Positions 16,052 to 23,884 of a DNA stretch of 44,410 nt are shown here, piece by piece. The stretch's first letter is position 1; every line of letters begins with the position of its first letter. The DNA lies in NCBI GenBank assembly GCA_017518935.1, contig JAFWTK010000221.1:1-44410 (forward strand). Direction: 5' to 3'. The notes under the pieces were generated by a model, which saw only the letters and a list, made by a program, of their open reading frames with translations, did not search any database and was not told where the DNA came from. Both the position numbers and the translations under genes were made by a program. This DNA is from Prevotella sp. (GTDB lineage: Bacteria; Bacteroidota; Bacteroidia; Bacteroidales; Bacteroidaceae).

Positions 16052-16963
16052 TTATTTCTTATTTGCGATACCTACCAATTCCACGTCGAAGATCAAGGCA
16101 CTGTAAGGTTTAATCTCACCTTGGTTACGGTTGCCGTATGCCAGTTTGTAGGGGATATAGAGTTGCCACTTCGAACCCACAGGCATCATTGTCAGGGCTT
16201 CCGTCCATCCGGCAATCACCTGATCGGCACGGAACTCCAACGGTTTGTCGCCATGCTTCTTGGAAGCGTCAAACACCGTACCATCTATCAGACGACCTTC
16301 GTAATGAACCTGGACCTTGTCGGTTTTTTGGGGAACCTCTCCCTCACCCTTCACAAGCACCTTGTACTGCAAGCCGCTGCGGGTGGTGACCACACCTTCC
16401 TTTTTGGCATTCTCAGCCAGGAAGGCCTCGCCGGCGTCACGGTTCGGACCGTAGAGTTTCTCCTCCTTGGCGGCCTTGTCCGCACGCTGCTTCTTGCTGA
16501 AGAATGCGTCTGCAACACTCTGCGTAAAGACGGTCGTGTCCTTCTGCAAGGCATCGGTAAAGCCACGAAAGAACAGGTTGGCGATGATCGAGTCGGGCGA
16601 GTCGGTGAATTCCTTCACAATGTCCGGCAACATCCGGTCGCGCACCTGAGTGGCAATCCCCAGACCAGCCGCATAGGCCTTCATCTTCGGGTCTGCACCT
16701 GCCTGAGCCACTTCCTGGAAGCCACGGATAAAGTCGGCTATGTAGGCAGTATCGACGCCCTGCTGCTGAATGAGGTACGGTAGCAGACCATTGGTGGCGT
16801 TCATACCAGCCGCATAACTGACGGAGTCGCTGCTGGTGGCCAACTGCACAGGCACCACAACGGGCGTTGCTGCCTGTATCTTATCCTTCTTCTTTGCGGC
16901 TTCTGCAGGATACAAAGAAGCACCCGCCACAAGGGCGAGTGCCAGTATAATCACTTTCTTCAT
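16052..16963 (-). CDS. FKBP-type peptidyl-prolyl isomerase, periplasmic, third of three tandem copies
   Basis: 303-residue FkpA/Mip-like isomerase that helps fold exported proteins. A cleavable signal peptide (MKKVIILALALVAGASLYPAEA) is followed by an FKBP N-terminal dimerisation helix region (about 45-185), a FLAENAKKEGV linker and the FKBP catalytic domain (about 195-300) with VHYEGRLIDGTVFD, VIAGWTEAL and YIPYKLAYG. Overlaps the upstream FKBP gene by 1 nt (TAATG) and lies 2 bp from the Lrp gene. Confidence 0.93.
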   Translation of the reverse strand: MKKVIILALALVAGASLYPAEAAKKKDKIQAATPVVVPVQLATSSDSVSYAAGMNATNGLLPYLIQQQGVDTAYIADFIRGFQEVAQAGADPKMKAYAAGLGIATQVRDRMLPDIVKEFTDSPDSIIANLFFRGFTDALQKDTTVFTQSVADAFFSKKQRADKAAKEEKLYGPNRDAGEAFLAENAKKEGVVTTRSGLQYKVLVKGEGEVPQKTDKVQVHYEGRLIDGTVFDASKKHGDKPLEFRADQVIAGWTEALTMMPVGSKWQLYIPYKLAYGNRNQGEIKPYSALIFDVELVGIANKK

Positions 16964-17841
16964 TACTTTTTAGGATTAACCTCAAGGAGTTCGATCTTGA
17001 AAATCAGCATGGAGAAGGGCTTGATGATACCCTGCTCGCGCTCACCGTAAGCGAGATCCTGAGGAATGTAAACCTCCCAGATAGAGCCAGCAGGCATGTG
17101 AACCATCGCGTCGGTCCAGCCCTTGATGGTCTGGTTGCAGCGCAGGTTGATGGGCTCACCACGCTTGTAAGAACTGTCGAAGATAGAATCGTTCAGCAGA
17201 CGACCCTCATAGTGAACCTTCACAAGTGAAGTGTCGGCAGGGATGGCACCGGTGCCTTCCTTAATCACCTTATACTGTACACCGCTGGGCAGTGTCTTCA
17301 CACCGTCCTTCTTGGCATTGGCAGCGAGGAATTTCTCACCGGCCTCCTTGTTCGGACCGTAGGTCTTCTCCATCTCACGGGCCTTGATGGCCTGCATCAG
17401 CGTCTGAGCCACGTTCTGGGCAGAGTCAACCGTCATCAGGGCACCTTTGCCAGTGGTACCGGCCACAAAACCGGCCATGAAGTTCTTCATGGAGATGGTC
17501 TTGGTGGAGTCCTCACCAAAGACCTCGTGGTTGATACCCTTAATCATACGGGTAGAAATCTGCTGACCAATCTGGATACCTGCATAGTAGGCAGCCTTCT
17601 TCTTGTTGTCACCAGCGTTAGCACCTTCATTGAGACCCTTGATGAACTCAGCCATATAGGCCGTATCAACACCCAGGCTACCCACAAGGTATTCCTTCAG
17701 ACCCTGAGTCTGTGCCAGACCAATGGCATAACTCATTGTATCAACATCGCTCTTCAGGCTGGCCTTCGGAGTAGAATTCCCGCAACCGGTAAATGCAGCG
17801 GCTGCAATAGCCATAGCGGCTACAAACATTAATTTTCTCAT
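16963..17841 (-). CDS. FKBP-type peptidyl-prolyl isomerase lipoprotein, second tandem copy
   Basis: 292 residues with a lipoprotein signal peptide ending at the lipobox FTGC (Cys20), so the protein is membrane-anchored. It has the same two-part layout as its neighbours: helical N-terminal domain, FLAANAKKDGV linker, then FKBP domain with VHYEGRLLNDSIFDSS, IKGWTDAMVHMPAG and YIPQDLAYG. The paralogue downstream overlaps by 1 nt; the one upstream ends 18 bp away. The three probably arose by tandem duplication. Confidence 0.93.
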   Translation of the reverse strand: MRKLMFVAAMAIAAAAFTGCGNSTPKASLKSDVDTMSYAIGLAQTQGLKEYLVGSLGVDTAYMAEFIKGLNEGANAGDNKKKAAYYAGIQIGQQISTRMIKGINHEVFGEDSTKTISMKNFMAGFVAGTTGKGALMTVDSAQNVAQTLMQAIKAREMEKTYGPNKEAGEKFLAANAKKDGVKTLPSGVQYKVIKEGTGAIPADTSLVKVHYEGRLLNDSIFDSSYKRGEPINLRCNQTIKGWTDAMVHMPAGSIWEVYIPQDLAYGEREQGIIKPFSMLIFKIELLEVNPKK

Positions 17842-17859
17842 TGCTTTTCTGTTATTTGT

Positions 17860-18465
17860 TTAAACTACTTGTATTAACTCCACATCGAAAATCAGGGCAG
17901 CAAACGGTGGTATGGAACTGCCAGCGCCACCCTCGCCATAACCCAGCCGGTAGGGGATGAAGAAACGATATTTGGCACCTTCCTGCATCAATTGCAAACC
18001 TTCCGTCCAACCAGCGATAACCTGCTGCAGAGGGAAGGTGGCGGGCTCGCCACGCTGGATGCTGCTGTCAAACACAGTACCGTCGATCAGGAAACCCTCA
18101 TAATGGCACATCACGGTGTCTTTCGCCGACGGCTTCTTGCCGTTGCCTTCCTTCAACACCTGATACTGCAGGCCGCTTGGCAGGGTGATGACACCGGCCT
18201 TCTTGGCATTCTCGGCAAGGTACTTCTCGCCGGCCTCCTTATGGGCCTTGCCTGCCTCAGCACGCTGTGCCTGAATCATCTTCTCCTGTTTCTGAAAATA
18301 ATCCTGGACGATGCCCTGGGCCTCACGGTGCGACACCTTCAATTCGTTGCCTTCCAACACATCCTTGATGGCAGCAGCAAAGTCTTCGGCACTGATACCC
18401 TCGGCACCCATCTGAGCCAACTGCTGTCCGATACCCAGACCCAAAGCGTAACTTACTTTATCCAT
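17860..18465 (-). CDS. FKBP-type peptidyl-prolyl isomerase without signal peptide, first tandem copy
   Basis: 201 residues, shorter than its two neighbours, and starting directly with the dimerisation domain (MDKVSYALGLGIGQQL). No signal peptide is visible, so it is probably cytoplasmic. The linker YLAENAKKAGV and FKBP motifs (CHYEGFLIDGTVFDSS, IAGWTEGLQLM, FIPYRLGYG) match the paralogues. First gene after the promoter at 18508-18515, so it leads the FKBP-Lrp-C26/M19 operon. Confidence 0.93.
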   Translation of the reverse strand: MDKVSYALGLGIGQQLAQMGAEGISAEDFAAAIKDVLEGNELKVSHREAQGIVQDYFQKQEKMIQAQRAEAGKAHKEAGEKYLAENAKKAGVITLPSGLQYQVLKEGNGKKPSAKDTVMCHYEGFLIDGTVFDSSIQRGEPATFPLQQVIAGWTEGLQLMQEGAKYRFFIPYRLGYGEGGAGSSIPPFAALIFDVELIQVV

Positions 18466-18507
18466 TCTTTCCTATTATAAATAATGTGTAAATTCTAAAA
18501 TCGGCTG

Positions 18508-18515
18508 CAAAGGTA
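18508..18515 (-). promoter_or_regulatory. -7 box for the FKBP operon
   Basis: Reads TACCTTTG on the minus strand, 42 nt before the ATG at 18465. No convincing -33 TTTG is visible at the expected distance. Confidence 0.55.
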
Positions 18516-18529
18516 ATACTTTTTAGTTA

Positions 18530-18590
18530 CAGATTGCACAGATTAACACAGATTAATATAAAAAAGTAGTGAAATAATGTAAAATCTGTG
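18530..18590. repeat. CACAGATT repeat with inverted copy in the FKBP/sirtuin divergent region
   Basis: CAGATT occurs at 18530, 18539 and 18549 (9- and 10-bp spacing, units like CACAGATTAA), and an inverted AATCTGTG at 18583-18590 can pair with them. It lies between the two divergent promoters and leaves the 167-bp region otherwise without features. Confidence 0.7.
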
Positions 18591-18600
18591 GCGTTTTTTG

Positions 18601-18608
18601 TAAATTTG
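18601..18608 (+). promoter_or_regulatory. -7 box for the sirtuin-phosphatase operon
   Basis: TAAATTTG fits TAnnTTTG and ends 24 nt before the ATG at 18633. The -33 region has no clear TTTG. Confidence 0.5.
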
Positions 18609-18632
18609 CAGGCGAATATAATCATTTTGCTT

Positions 18633-19325
18633 ATGAAAAAGATTGTTGTATTGACAGGTGCTGGCATGTCGGTTGAGAGCGGACTCAAGACGTTCCGCGA
18701 CGCTGACGGCCTTTGGGAGAACTATCCCGTACAGAAAGTCGCCACCCACGAAGGTTGGTTGGCAGACCCTACCCTTGTAACGAACTTCTACAATATGCTC
18801 CGCAAGAAATGCTGGGGCGTGCAGCCCAACGAGGGACATAAACTGGTGGCAAAACTGGAAGAGCAGTACGATGTGACCGTCGTCACCCAGAATGTCGACA
18901 ACCTCCACGAGATGGCGGGTTCTTCGAAGGTCATCCACCTACACGGCGAACTGATGAAAGTGTGCTCCAGTCGTGACGTCGATGATCCTCGTTACCAGAT
19001 TACGCTCACCCCTGAGAACTGCGAGGTTGAGCCCGGCACGAAGGCCGGCGACGGCTCGCTGCTCCGTCCTTTCATCGTATTCTTTGGCGAGGCAGTACCC
19101 ATGATAGAAGATGCTGCCGAGGAAGTGCAGCAGGCCGACATCCTGATTGTCATCGGCACCTCACTGGTGGTCTATCCTGCTGCCGGACTGCTCCATTATG
19201 CGCGTCCTGGCATTCCTATTTACCTCATCGACCCCAACCCCGTCAATGCAGGAGATCGCGTCCAGCAGATTCAGAAAGGTGCTTCCGAAGGCATGAGGGA
19301 ACTCTCCAAAATCCTGATGAAATAA
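18633..19325 (+). CDS. Sir2-family NAD-dependent protein deacylase
   Basis: 230-residue class III (CobB/SIRT5-like) sirtuin that removes acyl groups from lysines using NAD. Motifs are clear: VVLTGAGMSVESG, TFRDADGLW, the TQNVDNLHEMAG catalytic-core loop and the catalytic histidine in HLHGEL. In FYNMLRKK the tyrosine of the acyl-pocket motif is kept, but the arginine used by CobB for succinyl-lysine (Tyr-x-x-Arg) aligns with Leu. Only single cysteines (KVCSS, ENCEV) remain where two CxxC pairs would bind zinc. Start at ATG 18633 downstream of the -7 box. The TPR-phosphatase gene follows after 22 bp. Confidence 0.92.
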   Translation: MKKIVVLTGAGMSVESGLKTFRDADGLWENYPVQKVATHEGWLADPTLVTNFYNMLRKKCWGVQPNEGHKLVAKLEEQYDVTVVTQNVDNLHEMAGSSKVIHLHGELMKVCSSRDVDDPRYQITLTPENCEVEPGTKAGDGSLLRPFIVFFGEAVPMIEDAAEEVQQADILIVIGTSLVVYPAAGLLHYARPGIPIYLIDPNPVNAGDRVQQIQKGASEGMRELSKILMK

Positions 19326-19347
19326 GATTTCCATTTATTTCCCACGT

Positions 19348-21357
19348 ATGAGAAAGGCTCTTTTTATCAAAATAGTGGTAGTCCTGCTGATGACTGGCTG
19401 TACAGGTCAGCATGGCGGATGGGAAAAAGACGTGGCTATCGACAGTCTTACCTCGACACTCTACGACATGATGTCCGACCAACCGGAACAGGCTTTGGCT
19501 TTTATCGACAGTCTGAGAGATGAGGGTATCTATTCGGAGGGTTTAGCCAACTGTCGTCGTGCCCAGGTGTACAGCGAGCAGTTCCAGCCCCGTGTGTCGG
19601 AGATGTTTGCCCTTCGTGCCGTGAAAGATGAGAACCTGAAGAAAGAGAACCGCCGTTACCACTATTTTGCCTATGTCTTGCTGATCAATTCGGAACAGAA
19701 TATGGGAAATACGGAACGTGCGATGACCTACGCGACTGAGGCACTGGCTGAGGCCAATAACGACACATCATTTGTGGCCCGCAAATACAAGCCTGACTAT
19801 GTGGAGGCCATCGGCTGTTGTCAGTTTGTACTAAAGCACGTCGACGAGGGAAACAAGAGTTACGAACAGGCCTACAAACTCTATGAGGAAGTGCTTGTGA
19901 ATGCCGATAGTTTCTCATCCTTCTATCAATTGTTTATGATGACCGTTGATGCCATCAACTACAATGTTGAGAATGAGAAGATAGAGACTGCAAAATTATG
20001 GTTGCCACGACTGGAGAAAGCCTACGAACAGATGGTGACAACAAAAAACATCATAGACTATGTGAAAGACCAGGCAACAGCCGACAAGGAGATAGCCGAA
20101 GCCAGGATGTATGTCTGCGCTGGCCAACCCAAGGAGGCTGAGGCACACTATAAGGCCTATCTGGCTACCGACTATGCCCACACGCCTGTGGGACGGAAGA
20201 CTTCATCGGCCTATTTGGAGGAATCAGGAAAATGGAGCGAGATGAAGGCCGCCCTTGAGGCATCAGATTCGTTCTACGTCAGCAATGAGTCGCAATATAC
20301 CATGAAATACCTCACCAGCGTGCTTGGTGGACAATTCAAGGCCCAGAGGCATCTAGGACATAACGAAGGGGCACTAAGGATTGCCGACAAACTGATCAAC
20401 CTGCTCGACACTGTAGAAGAAAAGAGCCGACAGGAAGATGCTGCTGAACTGGCTGTGGTGTATGAGACGCAGGAGAAAGAGCGAAAGATAGCGGAGCAAC
20501 AGGCCGACCTGACCCGCCAGCGACTCATCGGCACGGCAATAGCGATGGTACTATTGGTGGTGTTCTTCACAATCTACACGCTTCACCGTCGAAGAGCCGC
20601 CCGCAGACTGGCTGAGGTGAATGCCGTCAAGGAGCGTATCGAGAGTGAACTGCGTATTGCCCGTGATATCCAGATGTCGATGGTACCCCATGTGTTCCCT
20701 GATTGCGAAGGACTGGATATCTATGCCTTGATGACACCAGCGAGGGAAGTGGGTGGCGACCTCTACTGCTACGTGTTGCAGGGCAACAAACTCCACTTCT
20801 GTGTGGGCGACGTGTCAGGCAAGGGCGTACCAGCCTCACTCTTTATGGCACAGGCCACACGACTATTCCGCACCTTTGCTACTCAAGGCAAGAATCCTGC
20901 TGATATCTGTACACGTATGAATCAGGCCTTGTCGGAAGACAATCTGCAGAATATGTTTGTTACCATGTTTGTAGGACTAATCGACCTGAATACGGGCCAT
21001 CTTTGGTTCTGTAACGCTGGCCACAACCCACCCGTGATAGGCGGTGGGGACAATCAGGGCGAATTCCTCCAGATGGAGGTAAACGCACCCATCGGCCTAT
21101 GGCCCAACTTGGAATTCGCTGGCGAAGAGATAGAGAATATCAAGGGACGCGCCTTGTTTATCTATACCGACGGACTCAACGAAGCCGAGAATCCCCAACA
21201 GAAGCAGTTTGGCGACGATCGTTTGCTCAATATTCTTCAAAATACCCACTTCGACAATGCCAAACAAGTCATTGAAACACTGGCCACAGAGGTAGAATGC
21301 CATCGCAATGGTGCAGAGCCAAACGACGATCTGACGATGATGTGCTTACGGGTGTAA
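19348..21357 (+). CDS. TPR lipoprotein/membrane protein with C-terminal SpoIIE-type PP2C phosphatase
   Basis: 669 residues. An N-terminal signal with lipobox-like MTGC (Cys18) leads into TPR-like helical repeats to about residue 330. Next come a coiled coil (YETQEKERKIAEQQADL), one membrane helix at about 393-411 (IGTAIAMVLLVVFFTIYTL), a second short coiled coil and a SpoIIE/RsbU PP2C domain (about 430-669). Metal-site motifs are present: AREVGGDLYCY, CVGDVSGKGVPAS, FIYTDGLNEAE and NDDLTMMCLRV. The layout implies periplasmic TPRs sensing something and a cytoplasmic phosphatase acting on a phosphorylated STAS protein. The phosphatase is clearly paralogous to the one at 42536-44410. No STAS or kinase gene is adjacent. 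Confidence 0.88.
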   Translation: MRKALFIKIVVVLLMTGCTGQHGGWEKDVAIDSLTSTLYDMMSDQPEQALAFIDSLRDEGIYSEGLANCRRAQVYSEQFQPRVSEMFALRAVKDENLKKENRRYHYFAYVLLINSEQNMGNTERAMTYATEALAEANNDTSFVARKYKPDYVEAIGCCQFVLKHVDEGNKSYEQAYKLYEEVLVNADSFSSFYQLFMMTVDAINYNVENEKIETAKLWLPRLEKAYEQMVTTKNIIDYVKDQATADKEIAEARMYVCAGQPKEAEAHYKAYLATDYAHTPVGRKTSSAYLEESGKWSEMKAALEASDSFYVSNESQYTMKYLTSVLGGQFKAQRHLGHNEGALRIADKLINLLDTVEEKSRQEDAAELAVVYETQEKERKIAEQQADLTRQRLIGTAIAMVLLVVFFTIYTLHRRRAARRLAEVNAVKERIESELRIARDIQMSMVPHVFPDCEGLDIYALMTPAREVGGDLYCYVLQGNKLHFCVGDVSGKGVPASLFMAQATRLFRTFATQGKNPADICTRMNQALSEDNLQNMFVTMFVGLIDLNTGHLWFCNAGHNPPVIGGGDNQGEFLQMEVNAPIGLWPNLEFAGEEIENIKGRALFIYTDGLNEAENPQQKQFGDDRLLNILQNTHFDNAKQVIETLATEVECHRNGAEPNDDLTMMCLRV

Positions 21358-21363
21358 GAATAA

Positions 21364-21393
21364 AAAGACTGCCAACTATTGCTGGCGGTCTTT
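21364..21393. terminator. Bidirectional intrinsic terminator between the TPR-phosphatase gene and ispG
   Basis: AAAGACTGCCA (21364-21374) pairs with TGGCGGTCTTT (21383-21393) around an 8-nt loop, with one G-T pair and T-runs on both strands. It overlaps the last codons of ispG and sits 6 bp after the phosphatase stop, so it can serve both converging genes. Confidence 0.85.
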
Positions 21394-22767
21394 GTGGATG
21401 AGTTCGAGGAGTCTGTCAACGGCCTCTGACTCAGGGATATTCTTCTCGATGCACTCTTTTGCCCTGTAAAGGGAGATTTTGCCTCGTCCCGCACCTACGT
21501 AGCCATAGTCGGCATCAGCCATCTCGCCCGGGCCGTTGACGATACAGCCCATGATACCAATCTTCAGACCTACAAGGTCTTTAGTGGCAGCCTTGATACG
21601 GGCAATAGTCTCCTGAAGATTGTAGAGCGTACGCCCACATCCTGGGCAGGAAATGTATTCAGTCTTAGTGAACTTGATACGGGCGGCCTGCAGAATTGCA
21701 TCGGAGAGAGTTGAGAGTTGAGAATTGAAAATTGAGAGTTTGCTACCACTGTCCAATACGATTTCAAGTTTTGTGGCTTTGTGATCAATGAAGAGGCCAC
21801 CAACAGCCATAGCAGCCTTCAGTTGCAGCGTTTCCCAATCAGGTGCATCAAGGGTGAGAGTGATGGTATCGTCCTTGATAGAGGCTTCAGCCTGTGCACG
21901 CAGGGCAACACACTCATCAATCATATCCACGAGTTTACGGGCCACTGGAATCTCAAACTCAGGTTCTTCACTCAACGAGACACGGATCGTATCACCAATA
22001 CCCTCTGTCAACAAGGCACCTATACCCACAGCACTCTTGATTCGCCCGTCCTCACCCTCGCCGGCCTCCGTGACACCGAGGTGCAACGGGTAGTGCATAT
22101 CCTCCTTGTCCATCGTCTTCACCAATAGACGGACAGTTGTCACCATCACCACCGTATTTGAAGCCTTGATAGAGATGACAACATCATTGAAGTTCTCACG
22201 CTTAAAAATGCGGAGGAACTCCATACAACTCTCCACGATACCCTCTGGCGTGTCGCCATATCGTGACATGATACGGTCACTGAGCGAACCGTGATTCACT
22301 CCAATGCGCACGGCCGTATGGTGTGCCTTGCAGATATCCAGGAACGGCACGAGTTGCCGTTCAATTTTCTGTAACTCGGCAGCATATTCCTCATCAGTGT
22401 ATTCCAGATGCTTAAAGGTCCGACCCGGGTCGACATAATTGCCGGGATTGATACGCACCTTCTCACAGTAGAGGGCAGCCACATCGGCCGTATGGGCGGT
22501 AAAATGCACATCGGCCACAAGGGGAGTCTGAAAGCCATCAGCCTTCAAACGGGCAGAGATGTTCTTCATGTTCTCCGCCTCACGGGTTCCCTGGGTGGTG
22601 AAGCGCACCAGTTCACCACCCGCATCGATGATACGTTTGGCCTGCGCCACACAACCCTCGGTGTCGTTGGTATCCACCGTCGCCATCGACTGGATGCGGA
22701 CGGGGTTGGAACCGCCAATGCCGATATTGCCGACACGCGCTTCCGAACTAATTCGTCTTATATTCAT
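21376..22767 (-). CDS. ispG: 4-hydroxy-3-methylbut-2-enyl diphosphate synthase (IspG/GcpE)
   Basis: Iron-sulfur enzyme of the non-mevalonate isoprenoid pathway, converting MEcPP to HMBPP. 463 residues: TIM-barrel domain (1 to about 285) with VRIQSMATVDTND and GVTEAGEGEDGRIKSA, and a C-terminal [4Fe-4S] domain with ISCPGCGRTLYNL and IGIMGCIVNGPGEMADADYG. Between them is a short insert (about 285-360) ending like the A* domain of three-domain IspG, but much smaller than the family version I recall from Bacteroidota. Residues 344-353 (LSIFNSQLST) in this insert are encoded by a heptamer repeat. The 5' end overlaps purE by 20 bp; the 3' end lies in a terminator hairpin. Confidence 0.95.
   Translation of the reverse strand: MNIRRISSEARVGNIGIGGSNPVRIQSMATVDTNDTEGCVAQAKRIIDAGGELVRFTTQGTREAENMKNISARLKADGFQTPLVADVHFTAHTADVAALYCEKVRINPGNYVDPGRTFKHLEYTDEEYAAELQKIERQLVPFLDICKAHHTAVRIGVNHGSLSDRIMSRYGDTPEGIVESCMEFLRIFKRENFNDVVISIKASNTVVMVTTVRLLVKTMDKEDMHYPLHLGVTEAGEGEDGRIKSAVGIGALLTEGIGDTIRVSLSEEPEFEIPVARKLVDMIDECVALRAQAEASIKDDTITLTLDAPDWETLQLKAAMAVGGLFIDHKATKLEIVLDSGSKLSIFNSQLSTLSDAILQAARIKFTKTEYISCPGCGRTLYNLQETIARIKAATKDLVGLKIGIMGCIVNGPGEMADADYGYVGAGRGKISLYRAKECIEKNIPESEAVDRLLELIHKDRQQ
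21711..21738. repeat. Heptamer repeat (TTGAGAG, four units) inside ispG
   Basis: TTGAGAG, TTGAGAA, TTGAAAA, TTGAGAG in exact 7-bp register (28 bp), preceded by a GAGAGAG tract. Four heptamers are not a multiple of three, so extra bases beside the array keep the reading frame. Confidence 0.92.
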
Positions 22768-23254
22768 ATTTAATCTGTGCTAATTCCTCATTGGCCTTTT
22801 CAATCTTGATCTTCAGACTACCCTTATATACGGCCAGTCGCTGCGCCAGAGAAGGGTCACCGAGTGCCATCATCTCAACTGCGAGGATGGCGGCATTCTG
22901 GGCTCCGTTCACACCGACGGTAGCCACAGGGATGCCCGGGGGCATCTGGACGATGGAAAGGAGGGCGTCGAGACCGTCAAGCATACCCTTAATAGGCACA
23001 CCGATGACGGGCAGCGTGGTGGAAGCAGCAATGACACCCGGCAGGGCGGCTGCCATACCGGCACCGGCGATAATCACCTTCACCCCACGCTCCTGAGCGG
23101 TACGGGCAAACTCCTCCACAGCCTCCGGCGTACGGTGGGCGGAAAGGGCATTCACTTCAAAAGGCACCTGCATCTCGTCGAGCAACTTGCAGGCTTTCTC
23201 CATAACGGGCAGGTCGCTCGTGCTACCCATAATGATACTTACTAACGGATTCAT
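22748..23254 (-). CDS. purE: N5-carboxyaminoimidazole ribonucleotide mutase PurE
   Basis: Class I PurE of de novo purine synthesis, which moves the carboxylate of N5-CAIR to C4 to give CAIR. The 168-residue protein shows the phosphate-binding IIMGSTSDLPVM at about 7-18, the SAHRTPE catalytic-loop histidine at about 39-45, and the conserved AGAGMAAALPGVIA and PVIGVPIKG blocks. PurK is not in the window. ispG starts inside its last codons (20-bp overlap), and the PAP2-like gene ends 3 bp upstream. Confidence 0.96.
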   Translation of the reverse strand: MNPLVSIIMGSTSDLPVMEKACKLLDEMQVPFEVNALSAHRTPEAVEEFARTAQERGVKVIIAGAGMAAALPGVIAASTTLPVIGVPIKGMLDGLDALLSIVQMPPGIPVATVGVNGAQNAAILAVEMMALGDPSLAQRLAVYKGSLKIKIEKANEELAQIKYEYKTN

Positions 23255-23257
23255 ATG

Positions 23258-23881
23258 CTATAAAAAGATGATACCAATAATGGCACAGACAATGCCCACT
23301 AAGAAACCAACCACCACCTGCAACAGCGTGTGCTGACGGAGGATCATACGACTGGTGCCGAGAATGCCTGCCACGACGAACACGAGACAGTGCCACCAGA
23401 CGGGATTGAAGGCGAACACCTCGGCAAAGACGAACAAGGCACCTGCAACGCCACCGATGGCTGCCATATGGGCGGAGATCTTCCACCACACATTGATCAG
23501 GGCACAGACAATCTGGATGAACAGTGCCGCCGTCACGATGTTACTCATGAAATGGGGGATGTGCAGATAATCCATCCAGTAGGCACAGGCGAAGTAACAG
23601 AGGATACTGATGACATATGGCACCATACGGCGCTCCTTATTGCCCAACTGAATCAGCGTCCAGCCCTGATAGCGGCGATAGAGGTGAATCAGCGCGGTAG
23701 GCAACAGGACGGTGAAGAGATAGACAATGATGAGCACCTGCAACTTATAGCGCCACGGCATCAGACGGAGATAACTCAGCGTGAACAGGGCTATCAGTCC
23801 GAGGATGGGCAGGTAGAACGGTGTGAACACCAGGCTCACTACCCTTGCGGTCAATATGATGGTCTTATCCCTTTTAATCAT
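23258..23881 (-). CDS. PAP2-superfamily-like membrane protein
   Basis: 207-residue protein with about six membrane helices. It resembles integral-membrane PAP2 lipid phosphatases: KISAHMAAIGG takes the place of the PSGH motif and GTSRMILRQHTLLQVVVG matches the SRxxxxxH-x3-D motif. The usual Ser-Gly-His is Ser-Ala-His and the last aspartate is Gln, so activity is uncertain. It may act on undecaprenyl pyrophosphate or a phospholipid if active. Gaps to rpoN and purE are 3 bp on each side. Confidence 0.7.
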   Translation of the reverse strand: MIKRDKTIILTARVVSLVFTPFYLPILGLIALFTLSYLRLMPWRYKLQVLIIVYLFTVLLPTALIHLYRRYQGWTLIQLGNKERRMVPYVISILCYFACAYWMDYLHIPHFMSNIVTAALFIQIVCALINVWWKISAHMAAIGGVAGALFVFAEVFAFNPVWWHCLVFVVAGILGTSRMILRQHTLLQVVVGFLVGIVCAIIGIIFL

Positions 23882-23884
23882 CCT

